Assembly (NCBI RefSeq): GCF_000237085.1
Contig: NC_016627.1
Coordinates: forward strand, 3,906,118-3,970,117
Source of the DNA: Acetivibrio clariflavus DSM 19732
GTDB lineage: Bacteria > Bacillota > Clostridia > Acetivibrionales > Acetivibrionaceae
Direction: 5' to 3'
DNA: 64,000 bases
The position numbers and the translations under genes are program-made. Below are positions 37,559-45,813 of the stretch, piece after piece (the first letter of the stretch is position 1; every line of letters begins with the position of its first letter). The notes under the pieces were generated by a model that saw only the letters and a program-made list of their open reading frames with translations, ran no database searches and was not told where the DNA came from.

Positions 37559-37608
37559 CGTTTCAAAAAATGATGTTTGGCAGGTCCCCGGGGTTAATTT
37601 TTGAAACG
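37559..37608 (+). promoter_or_regulatory. Structured 5' leader of the hydrogenase mRNA
   Basis: A perfect 11-bp stem CGTTTCAAAAA/TTTTTGAAACG encloses 28 nt with a self-complementary CCCCGGGG. No T-run follows, so it is not a simple terminator. It ends 38 nt before the ATG and may affect mRNA stability or translation, or bind a ligand. Confidence 0.5.
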
Positions 37609-37646
37609 GCTTAAAAATTTAAATGTATTTGTTGAGGTGAAAAGGA

Positions 37647-40600
37647 ATGAAAACATTATCGATTCAAAATCGTATCAAAGTAACAGTTAACGGTCGTGAA
37701 ATTGAAGTTTACGACAATCTTACCATTCTTCAGGCATTAATTCAGGAGGATATACATATTCCTCACCTGTGTTATGATATAAGGCTTGAAAGATCAAACG
37801 GTAACTGTGGACTTTGTGTTGTAACCATCATTGAACCTAATGGCGAAAGGGAAGTAAAAGCATGCCAAACTCCTATAAAAGAAGGTATGGTAATATGCAC
37901 CAACAGTCCGAAACTTGAAAACTATAGAAAGGTTCGTTTGGAACAGCTGCTTTCCGATCATAATGCAGATTGTGTTGCTCCCTGTGTTATGACTTGTCCT
38001 GCCAATGTCGACATCCAAACCTACTTGCGTCATGTAGGCAATGGAAATTTTGAAGCTGCCGTAAGAACAATAAAGGAAAGAAACCCTTTTCCGGTTGTAT
38101 GCGGACGTGTCTGTCCCCATCCCTGTGAAGCGGCATGCCGACGCAATCTTGTAGACTCCCCGGTGGCAATAAATTATGTAAAACGTTTTGCCGCAGACTG
38201 GGATATGTCTCAACCAACACAATGGCTTCCAAAAAAGAACCCTCCTACAGGTAAAAAAATTGCTATAGTAGGAGCAGGACCATCCGGACTTTCCGCAGCA
38301 TATTACAGTGCCATAAAGGGCCATGATGTAACTGTTTTTGAGCGCCAACCCAAAGCGGGCGGAATGATGAGATACGGTATACCGGAATACCGTCTTCCAA
38401 AAGCTACACTGGATAAAGAAATTGACCTAATTAGAAGCCTCGGCGTAAAAATTATGACTGAAAAAGCCTTAGGAACCCACATAAGACTTGAAGACCTAAG
38501 CAAGGATTTTGACGCCGTATATCTTGCTATAGGTTCATGGACTCCTACTCCATTGCATATTGAAGGTGAAAACCTTGACGGTGTATGGCTTGGAATACGC
38601 TTCCTCGAGCAGGTAACCAAAAATGCGGAAATTAACCTGGGCGATACCGTTGTTGTAATTGGTGGAGGAAACACTGCTATCGACTGTGCCCGTACAGCTC
38701 TTAGAAAAGGAGCCAAATCTGTTAAGCTTGTATACCGTCGTACCCGTGATGAAATGCCTGCTGAGCCCTATGAAGTGGAAGAAGCATTGCACGAGGGTGT
38801 TGAAATGCTGTTCTTGATGGCTCCTACAAAGATTACCAGTGTGGATGGCAAAAAGAAAAAACTCACCTGTATAAAAATGACTTTAGGTGAGCCTGACCGT
38901 TCCGGCCGTCGCCGTCCTGTGCCTATTGAAGGAAGTGAATTTGATATTGAAGCCGACACTATAATAGGTGCTATAGGTCAAAGTACCAATACACAATTCC
39001 TGTATAATGACCTGCCTGTAAAGCTTAACAAATGGGGAGACATAGATATTAACGGCAAAACTATGCAAACCTCAGAATATAACATATTTGCAGGAGGAGA
39101 CTGTGTAACAGGACCTGCAACGGTAATTCAGGCTGTTGCAGCAGGACGCCGTGCCGCTGAAGCGATGGACAATTTCCTGATGAAGGGATATATAAAAGAA
39201 GAAAATGTTGACTACAGCTGCAGCCGTGGCAGCATGGAAGACTTGCCGAAATGGGAATTTGAAGAAATACCTAAAGTTCCCCGTGCCCAGATGCCGTCTA
39301 TTTCTTTAGAGGAAAGAAAGAACAACTTTAAAGAAGTGGAATTGGGCTTGGCGGAAGAAACTGCAAGGAAGGAAGCCCGTCGCTGTTTAAAATGCGGATG
39401 CCGTGAACGCTATACCTGCGATTTGCGCAAAGAGGCAACCAACCACGGTATTGAATTTGAACTACCTATTCACGAACGACCATACATTCCGATAGTTAAC
39501 GATCATCCTTTTATAATCCGTGACCACAATAAATGTATTTCTTGCGGACGTTGTATTGCCGCATGTAATGAAATTGAAGGTCCCGGTGTACTGGCCTTTT
39601 ATATGAAAAACGGACGTCAGTTGGTAGGTACTAAGAGCGGCTTGCCGCTTCAGGAAACAGATTGTGTCAGCTGCGGTCAGTGTGTAACTGCCTGCCCATG
39701 CGGCGCTTTAGACTATCGTCGTGACAAAGGTAAAGTTCTGAGAGCTATACACGATAATAAAAAGACTGTTATCGGCTTTGTTGCACCAGCTGTGCGCAGT
39801 CTTATCTCGAAAACTTACAATATTCCTTTTGAAAAAACTTCTGCCTTTATGGCAGGCTTGCTTAAGAAGCTTGGTTTTGACAAGGTATTTGACTTTACTT
39901 TTGCAGCAGACCTGACTATTATGGAAGAAACTACAGAATTTTTAACAAGGATATCCAATAAAGGTGTAATGCCGCAGTTTACTTCATGCTGTCCGGGATG
40001 GATAAACTTTGTTGAAAGGCGTTATCCTGAAATAATTCCTCACCTGTCAACCTGCAAATCACCGCAAATGATGATGGGTGCTACAGTTAAAAACCACTAT
40101 GCAAAACTGGCAGGTTTAAATAAAGAGGATCTGTTTGTAGTTTCAATAGTTCCGTGTATTGCGAAAAAATACGAAGCCGCACGTCCGGAATTTGCTCCCG
40201 ATGGCATCCGCGATGTTGATGCTGTGCTCACAACTACAGAGATGATTGAAATGGTCAGACTTGAAAATATCGACGTCTCTCAGGTGGAACCTCAGGAATT
40301 TGATGAACCTTACAGACAAGTATCCGGTGCCGGCATACTCTTTGGTGCTTCAGGAGGTGTTGCTGAGGCTGCACTTCGTATGGCAGTCGAAAAGCTCACT
40401 GGAAAAGCACTAACCGATCAGCTGGATTTTGAAGAAATTCGTGGTTTTGAAGGTGTAAAAGAGGCAACTGTAGACGTTAATAATGCAAAGGTTCGTGTGG
40501 CTGTTGTAAGCGGACTCCAAAATGCTGAACCTATAATTGAAAAAATTATTCAAGGTGTGGATGTGGGTTATGACCTTATAGAAGTTATGGCCTGCCCTGG

Positions 40601-41093
40601 CGGTTGTATTTGCGGTGCAGGACATCCCGTACCGGAAAAGATAGATGATATGGAAAAACGCCAGCAAATATTGGTAAATATAGATAAAATTTCAAAATAC
40701 CGCAAATCCCAAGAAAATCCGGATATTTTAAGGCTGTATGAGGATTTCTACGGTGAGCCAAACTCACACCTGGCCCATGAGCTTCTGCACACACACTATA
40801 CACCTATGAAAGGAGACAGTGCCTGCAACACTGTACGTAAAAAAGACAATTCAACCTTTACCGTTCAGGAATTCACTATTTGTATGTGTGAATCCTGCTT
40901 GGCCAAAGGTGCACAGGAATTATATCAAAACTTAACCGATACTATTAAGTATTATAAAATGGATCCATTTTCACAGGTTAAAACAATCCGTCTGAAAGAA
41001 ACCCATAACGGCAAAGGTGTCTATATTGCCCTTAACGGCAAACAAATTGACGAACAGATGTTAAGAACCATTTACAAACTTCAAGATAAATAA
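37647..41093 (+). CDS. Multidomain NAD(P)H-type [FeFe] hydrogenase (GltD-like flavin module fused to HydA)
   Basis: 1148 residues. Order: plant-type [2Fe-2S] ferredoxin domain (Cys at ~42-75, NCGLC); a GltD-like region with its own Fe-S cysteines (DCVAPCVMTCPA, CGRVCPHPCEAAC, ~108-170); FAD site GAGPSGLSAAYY (~210) and NAD(P) site IGGGNTAIDCART (~340); two [4Fe-4S] sites (CISCGRCIAAC, CVSCGQCVTAC, ~630-690); H-cluster motifs L1 TSCCPGW (~779), L2 VPCIAKKYE (~835), L3 MACPGGCICGAGHP (~981); a small-subunit-like helix part; and a C-terminal thioredoxin-like region with CMCESC but no second Cys pair. It should couple NAD(P)H and ferredoxin-level electrons to H2 in the cytoplasm. L3 departs from the usual GGGQP. 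GAGGTGA precedes the ATG. Confidence 0.92.
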   Translation: MKTLSIQNRIKVTVNGREIEVYDNLTILQALIQEDIHIPHLCYDIRLERSNGNCGLCVVTIIEPNGEREVKACQTPIKEGMVICTNSPKLENYRKVRLEQLLSDHNADCVAPCVMTCPANVDIQTYLRHVGNGNFEAAVRTIKERNPFPVVCGRVCPHPCEAACRRNLVDSPVAINYVKRFAADWDMSQPTQWLPKKNPPTGKKIAIVGAGPSGLSAAYYSAIKGHDVTVFERQPKAGGMMRYGIPEYRLPKATLDKEIDLIRSLGVKIMTEKALGTHIRLEDLSKDFDAVYLAIGSWTPTPLHIEGENLDGVWLGIRFLEQVTKNAEINLGDTVVVIGGGNTAIDCARTALRKGAKSVKLVYRRTRDEMPAEPYEVEEALHEGVEMLFLMAPTKITSVDGKKKKLTCIKMTLGEPDRSGRRRPVPIEGSEFDIEADTIIGAIGQSTNTQFLYNDLPVKLNKWGDIDINGKTMQTSEYNIFAGGDCVTGPATVIQAVAAGRRAAEAMDNFLMKGYIKEENVDYSCSRGSMEDLPKWEFEEIPKVPRAQMPSISLEERKNNFKEVELGLAEETARKEARRCLKCGCRERYTCDLRKEATNHGIEFELPIHERPYIPIVNDHPFIIRDHNKCISCGRCIAACNEIEGPGVLAFYMKNGRQLVGTKSGLPLQETDCVSCGQCVTACPCGALDYRRDKGKVLRAIHDNKKTVIGFVAPAVRSLISKTYNIPFEKTSAFMAGLLKKLGFDKVFDFTFAADLTIMEETTEFLTRISNKGVMPQFTSCCPGWINFVERRYPEIIPHLSTCKSPQMMMGATVKNHYAKLAGLNKEDLFVVSIVPCIAKKYEAARPEFAPDGIRDVDAVLTTTEMIEMVRLENIDVSQVEPQEFDEPYRQVSGAGILFGASGGVAEAALRMAVEKLTGKALTDQLDFEEIRGFEGVKEATVDVNNAKVRVAVVSGLQNAEPIIEKIIQGVDVGYDLIEVMACPGGCICGAGHPVPEKIDDMEKRQQILVNIDKISKYRKSQENPDILRLYEDFYGEPNSHLAHELLHTHYTPMKGDSACNTVRKKDNSTFTVQEFTICMCESCLAKGAQELYQNLTDTIKYYKMDPFSQVKTIRLKETHNGKGVYIALNGKQIDEQMLRTIYKLQDK

Positions 41094-41104
41094 TTGCAAG
41101 AATA

Positions 41105-41141
41105 ACTTCAAAAAGCCGCATAATATGCGGCTTTTTGAAGT
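41105..41141. terminator. Bidirectional terminator between hydrogenase and propeller gene
   Basis: Perfect inverted repeat around AAAAAGCCGCAT/ATGCGGCTTTTT, about 17 bp, shared by the two convergent genes. Confidence 0.92.
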
Positions 41142-41180
41142 TTACCAACCATTCTTTCAAATATATGTTATGAAATATAA

Positions 41181-43145
41181 TTAATTTTCTCCAAAACTTT
41201 TCAATTCTCCATTTTCAGGATTGTATAAATAGCTCATTGTCTGTCCTTCGCCTGCTAATTCCAATACAAGAACATTTTTATCCCAGAATTTTGTATGGAT
41301 GGCACCCATATCAGCATATTTCAACAGAGATCCAATATCTGCTTTTTTATTATTCTTTAAATCATATACCAGTACTGTCGTTTTAAAATCCGGGTCATCG
41401 GAAGAAAACAGTTTTACTGCAGCATATCTTCCTGAAGAGTCCGAAATAAGACTTTCTATCACCACATTTTCCTTACCGTTTATATTTTTGATATGATCTA
41501 TAAACTTAAATTCTTTATTGCGAATGTCATAGGCCAATACTTTGACTGAAGATTTTTGGGCATCATCTTCCAAAACCTGAATTGAAAATATTACACTATT
41601 ACCTTCTTCACTAAATGCTAAAGAGGCAATTCTGTAATTTTCCTCCGACAAATAATTTTTAGGTATATCATTAATATTAAATAAGATCTGATCCTTTTCC
41701 TTTTTCATTACCAGAGATTGGCCATCCTTTGATACTCCAACAGCTAACTCATCTTCAGTTATGATTTCATCAATAATATAACCGCTATTTAAAGAGGACA
41801 GGTAATAATTTTGCTTTAGTACCTGAAAATCAGGTTGAGCCTTATAAGACCAATAGGTTTCAGCTTCAATACAAAGCTTTCCATTCTCCGAACCGCTTTT
41901 AAGTATTTTATATCCTACAATACGCGGATTGGAAACAGTAATAAGGTCCGGTGGGTTGTGCATCAGGCTTTTGGCATAATCATCCTCTCTCGAAATTAGA
42001 GCTTGAATAAAGTTAGCCACTGTGTTTTCTGCAGTCAACTCGCTATCGGTAAAACTAATACGCATAAGCTTCATGTTCCGCGTCTTATTATTATTTTTAA
42101 GAACATACAAATTCTTTGAGTCACTGCTCCACTTCGGATTATAGTAACTGTACATACCGGTTTTTAATATACTCATAGGCAAATCGGAAGTGTTTTCTGC
42201 AATTTCATCTTCACTCATTTCTTCGTCTTCAACAAAGTTCATTGTCAACTGCTTCTTAGTTTCAAAATTTACATCGGCAATCCAGACATTGTCAATATTC
42301 TCTTCCACAGATAGTTTAGCTGAAATTGCTTTTTCCCTTTTCTCTGTTTTAACATATGCAACATACCCGCCATCGGGAGAAACCGACGGGAACCTGCCTG
42401 TATCTATAATCTTTTCCGACTGGTCTTTGATATTCTTTCTGATAATATTGCCGTCCCTTTCAAATACAATGTTCCCTTTACCTGCATAGGACGGCGAATT
42501 TCCATCAGCTAATTTTTTTACATCCATGTTTTCTAAATCTATCTGGCAAATGGAAGATTCTGTTTCTTCAAACCCATGCGTTTCCAAAGGTTCAATAACC
42601 TTTTTCACATAAATTATATGTTTGTTGTCAGAAGCCCAGGCCGGCTGTTCATAATAAGTAGATTCGTCTCCTTTCAGCAATACCGTTGCCTTTGATGTCT
42701 CAATATCGAATATATTAAGATTCCCGTCCGAAAAAACCAGCTTTTTTCCATCGGGAGAAACATTTAAGGCATTAACCTCCCCTTTGTAAATCTCACGGTA
42801 GCCATTAGAATCATAAGCATATATCCCTTGCCCAAAGACAGCATTATAAACAGTTCCTTTATATTCTGCAGCATCCCCGCTTGCTTCACCTATATCTGCA
42901 AAAGAAACCTGGTTAAGTATTTTTATTGATGCAGCGTTTACGTGATTGACATAAACTCTCGGTGAACCCAAATATGAAACCATTACTACACATATTACAG
43001 CCGCAACAGCTACAGCTACCGGCAATTTCCACCTTTTAACCGTTTTCTTGTCAAAACTTGATCTTAAGTTCCGTTTTAAATCATTATTAACCTTTATTTG
43101 TTCTTTTAAATCAAGCATCTGCTTTTCTATAAATTTATTATCCAT
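41181..43145 (-). CDS. Membrane-anchored TolB/WD40-like propeller protein, candidate anti-sigma factor
   Basis: 654 residues. A short basic cytoplasmic N-terminus (1-40) precedes one TM helix (~42-61, LPVAVAVAAVICVVMVSYLG). The outside part has TolB-type propeller blades (SPDGKKLVFSDGN, ASDNKHIIYVKK, SPDGGYVAYVK, SSDSKNLYVLKN, later SEEGNSVIFSI) interrupted near 370-470 by an NTF2-like insert (TVANFIQALISREDDYAK). It starts two bases after the ECF sigma gene, which is the classical sigma/anti-sigma layout, but it has no zinc motif. The propeller may sense a cell-wall or polysaccharide ligand. It lies next to hydrogenase and xylanase genes; a link with them is not proven. Confidence 0.8.
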   Translation of the reverse strand: MDNKFIEKQMLDLKEQIKVNNDLKRNLRSSFDKKTVKRWKLPVAVAVAAVICVVMVSYLGSPRVYVNHVNAASIKILNQVSFADIGEASGDAAEYKGTVYNAVFGQGIYAYDSNGYREIYKGEVNALNVSPDGKKLVFSDGNLNIFDIETSKATVLLKGDESTYYEQPAWASDNKHIIYVKKVIEPLETHGFEETESSICQIDLENMDVKKLADGNSPSYAGKGNIVFERDGNIIRKNIKDQSEKIIDTGRFPSVSPDGGYVAYVKTEKREKAISAKLSVEENIDNVWIADVNFETKKQLTMNFVEDEEMSEDEIAENTSDLPMSILKTGMYSYYNPKWSSDSKNLYVLKNNNKTRNMKLMRISFTDSELTAENTVANFIQALISREDDYAKSLMHNPPDLITVSNPRIVGYKILKSGSENGKLCIEAETYWSYKAQPDFQVLKQNYYLSSLNSGYIIDEIITEDELAVGVSKDGQSLVMKKEKDQILFNINDIPKNYLSEENYRIASLAFSEEGNSVIFSIQVLEDDAQKSSVKVLAYDIRNKEFKFIDHIKNINGKENVVIESLISDSSGRYAAVKLFSSDDPDFKTTVLVYDLKNNKKADIGSLLKYADMGAIHTKFWDKNVLVLELAGEGQTMSYLYNPENGELKSFGEN

Positions 43146-43147
43146 AT

Positions 43148-43642
43148 CTATTCCTCCATTAATTTTTGAATTACCTGTCCAAGTTTTCTATGGATCCTCA
43201 TAGCTTTTGTCTTTATTGCGTTTTCTGACTTTCCCAGCAATTTTCCGATTTCATTGTATTTCATGTCCGAAAAATACCTTAAATTGATTATCTCAAGCTC
43301 CTCCTTGTTTAAGCTCTTTAAAGACTGTTTTAAATAAGTAAGCTCTTCCTCTTTTTCAAAAATCTCTTCAATAGGATAGTTATAAGCCAAATCATCTATT
43401 TCATTGTCTGACATAGGAGCAAAATTCTTCTTGCTTCTGTAAAAATCTATGACAGTATTCCTGGCTATTGCCATTATCCACGGCTTTGGTTCTCCCCTCA
43501 GATATTTATACTTTTCATAAGCTTTTCTGAAAGTTTCGCTAACCAAATCGTCAGCTTCCCATTTATTACCCGTTTTAAAATAAATGTACCGGTAAACATC
43601 ATCAAAATACTTGTCATAAAGCTTTAAAAAACTTTTTCCCAT
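43148..43642 (-). CDS. ECF-type RNA polymerase sigma factor
   Basis: 164 residues. Region 2 (YDKYFDDVYRYIYFKTGN, DDLVSETFRKAYEKY, PWIMAIARNTVIDFYRS) and region 4 (EEELTYLKQSLKSLNKEELE, KYNEIGKLLGKSENAIKTKA) are present. Two bases separate its stop from the start of the propeller protein, suggesting coupling. TAAGGAGTTTACC precedes the ATG. An ECF-type promoter, TGTTAC-16-CGTCTA, lies 80-107 nt upstream. Confidence 0.92.
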   Translation of the reverse strand: MGKSFLKLYDKYFDDVYRYIYFKTGNKWEADDLVSETFRKAYEKYKYLRGEPKPWIMAIARNTVIDFYRSKKNFAPMSDNEIDDLAYNYPIEEIFEKEEELTYLKQSLKSLNKEELEIINLRYFSDMKYNEIGKLLGKSENAIKTKAMRIHRKLGQVIQKLMEE

Positions 43643-43721
43643 CGGTAAACTCCTTATCGCTATTTGTATTGGACCAAATTTTTAAAATTCATTTTTATCC
43701 AGCATGCTGTTTCTATTTATA

Positions 43722-43749
43722 TAGACGCATCTGTAACAAAAAAGTAACA
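43722..43749 (-). promoter_or_regulatory. ECF-type promoter of the second sigma operon
   Basis: Minus strand TGTTAC (43749-43744), 16-nt spacer, CGTCTA (43727-43722). Typical ECF -35/-10 layout, matching that of the first ECF operon. Confidence 0.7.
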
Positions 43750-43919
43750 GCTTTTTCAGGTTACTAAAAAAAACTCCTCAAACATCTAGATACAAATCCT
43801 CAAAATCATATTTATGCAAGCTAATTATAAATTTCTTCAATCAATATCGCCCTATATCTTCCTTTGTCTATATCATAACCCTCTTTCGCCTTTAAATTAT
43901 TGCCAGGATTCTGCCCAAC

Positions 43920-43960
43920 TGAAAAATGCTGTTAAGTCATAAAATTGACTCAACAGCATT
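43920..43960 (-). terminator. Intrinsic terminator of the CDF transporter gene
   Basis: AATGCTGTTGAGTCA, loop, TGACTTAACAGCATT, then TTTTTC on the minus strand. 15-bp stem. The rest of 43643-44061 holds the ECF promoter and no gene. Confidence 0.9.
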
Positions 43961-44061
43961 ATGATGTAAAAAACTAGCAAAGATACTTAAATTTATGTAC
44001 AAAGTTTACTTTTTAAATCTCTTTAACCGATAAAATCCGACTGTTGCAGAGCGAATCTCCC

Positions 44062-44979
44062 TTACTCAACAGGATCCATGTGAATAACCATATCAATGCC
44101 GAGTTCTTCCTTCACCTTAGCCTCGATTTTATCAATTTCGGAATGTATATCTACAATATTTACATTATCAGCTACTTCAGCATGAATTGATGCTGTTATT
44201 CTTCCCGGGCCATAGTCATGAATTTTCAAATCATGAATGCCTTTAATATTCTCACCGCTAAGAACCAATTCATTAATTCTCTGTATAATCTCCGGATCTG
44301 GTAAAGCTCCCAAAAGTAAGTTTACCGAATCTTTCGCAGCTTTAAACCCAGTATACATAATCAAAACCGAAATAACCAGTCCCATTATTCCGTCAACCGG
44401 AAATGCTGTAAAACTTCCGATAACCATCCCCAATATTATGCCGCCGGTTGCATAAACATCATTGAGACTGTCCAATGCAGCAGCTCTGTTAACACTTGAG
44501 TTTATTACCTTGCCTATATATCTGTTGTAAGAAAACATCCATACCTTCACCAACACCGAAATCAATAAAATCAATACAGATACGGCATTAAACAATACTT
44601 TTTGAGGATTTAGAATTTTATTAAAGGAAGTGCTCAAAAGCTTAAGCCCAACAGCAAAAATAATAAAGGAAACTACTAAAGAAGCGATATACTCGTATCG
44701 TCCATGTCCATGGGGATGTTCTTCGTCAGGAGGCCTGCTGCTAAGTTTTGCCCCAAAGATTGTAATTACTGATGTCCCCATATCACTAAGATTGTTAAAA
44801 GCGTCGGAAATTACAGCAATACTGTTTATAAAAAGCCCCAAAACCAGCTTTACTACAAAAAGAAACACATTGCATATTATCCCTAATGTACCGGATAATA
44901 CTCCATAGGATTCCCTTACTTTTTTATCATTCACTTTTTCGCTGTCTTTAATAAATTTCTTAATTATTAATTTAATCAA
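44062..44979 (-). CDS. Cation diffusion facilitator (CDF) family transporter
   Basis: 305 residues. About six TM helices; the metal-binding pairs are visible in AVISDAFNNLSDMGTS and AALDSLNDVYATGG. A His/Asp-rich stretch after TM2 (PPDEEHPHGHGRYEY) and a C-terminal cytoplasmic domain (IHDLKIHDYG, IDMVIHMDP) complete the family picture. It exports divalent metals such as Zn, Mn or Fe; the metal is not decided by sequence. Monocistronic, with its own terminator. Confidence 0.9.
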   Translation of the reverse strand: MIKLIIKKFIKDSEKVNDKKVRESYGVLSGTLGIICNVFLFVVKLVLGLFINSIAVISDAFNNLSDMGTSVITIFGAKLSSRPPDEEHPHGHGRYEYIASLVVSFIIFAVGLKLLSTSFNKILNPQKVLFNAVSVLILLISVLVKVWMFSYNRYIGKVINSSVNRAAALDSLNDVYATGGIILGMVIGSFTAFPVDGIMGLVISVLIMYTGFKAAKDSVNLLLGALPDPEIIQRINELVLSGENIKGIHDLKIHDYGPGRITASIHAEVADNVNIVDIHSEIDKIEAKVKEELGIDMVIHMDPVE

Positions 44980-45813
44980 AAATACGTCCTCCCATCGTAT
45001 ACTTCATTTATAGAAATTAACTTGCAAAAATTGCAACAAAGCTTTAATTTAACCTGCTGAAGAACTACATCAAAGTAAAAAAGCAAATGTAAAGTTTTTG
45101 AAGCATTGGGGTATTTTTAATTCGTTAATCATTAATTTTATTTTATTATATTCATTTCACACTGGCAAGGATATTATTCCAGGCTTTATTTACATCAAAT
45201 ATAAGTAATCACATCCTTCAATCAAGCTTTCCCGTAATTTCATTGCACCAATCCTTAATTTATTACTCATATTTATTGCGTGAATTTAATATAATTATAT
45301 GATATAATGAAAACAAAAGATATAATAAAAATGCAGCAAATTAAATTATTTATTTTAAATACAGGATTAATTTTTTTGTTGAAAGATTTAAAATAATACA
45401 CAATAATTTTTGTCGTATAAATCGTTATAAATAATTATAGCTCTCTCATCAGTTTACAACCCACAAACAGTAAAAATTCTATTAATTATTCACAGAACAG
45501 AAGTAAATAATTTCGAAGTTATGCATTTTTCAATAAATGATTAAAACTTACTGCATAAAACTTATTTAAATTATTTGAGATATTTATAAAAATTACGATA
45601 GAAAAATTATATTACATTCGAATATCTATTAAGCGGGGATTACATTCTTTTTTATTTAATTCATAATTACTAATAATTCTTTAGTAGAAAGGATGATGTG
45701 TGGAAGATATTTAGAAGTTTATAAGTGCCTACCTGTTTTTTATTACAACGATTTATCAAAACAAAAAGTATGCTTACATCAAAATCCAAAAAATTTCGAA
45801 AGGAGAGCGAAAA
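44980..45813. other. Long AT-rich intergenic region upstream of the xylanase
   Basis: More than 800 nt of very AT-rich DNA without a supported gene. It must contain the xylanase promoter. I see no clear -35/-10 pair, sigma-I-type promoter or stable RNA. A 72-codon open frame at 45693-45911 runs into the xylanase start and is probably chance. Confidence 0.5.

Larger units (their letters stand above)
37281..37646. other. Divergent regulatory region between dockerin protein and hydrogenase
   Basis: No gene. It contains the hydrogenase promoter with overlapping dyad (37454-37495) and a structured 5' leader (37559-37608), annotated separately. Confidence 0.6.
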
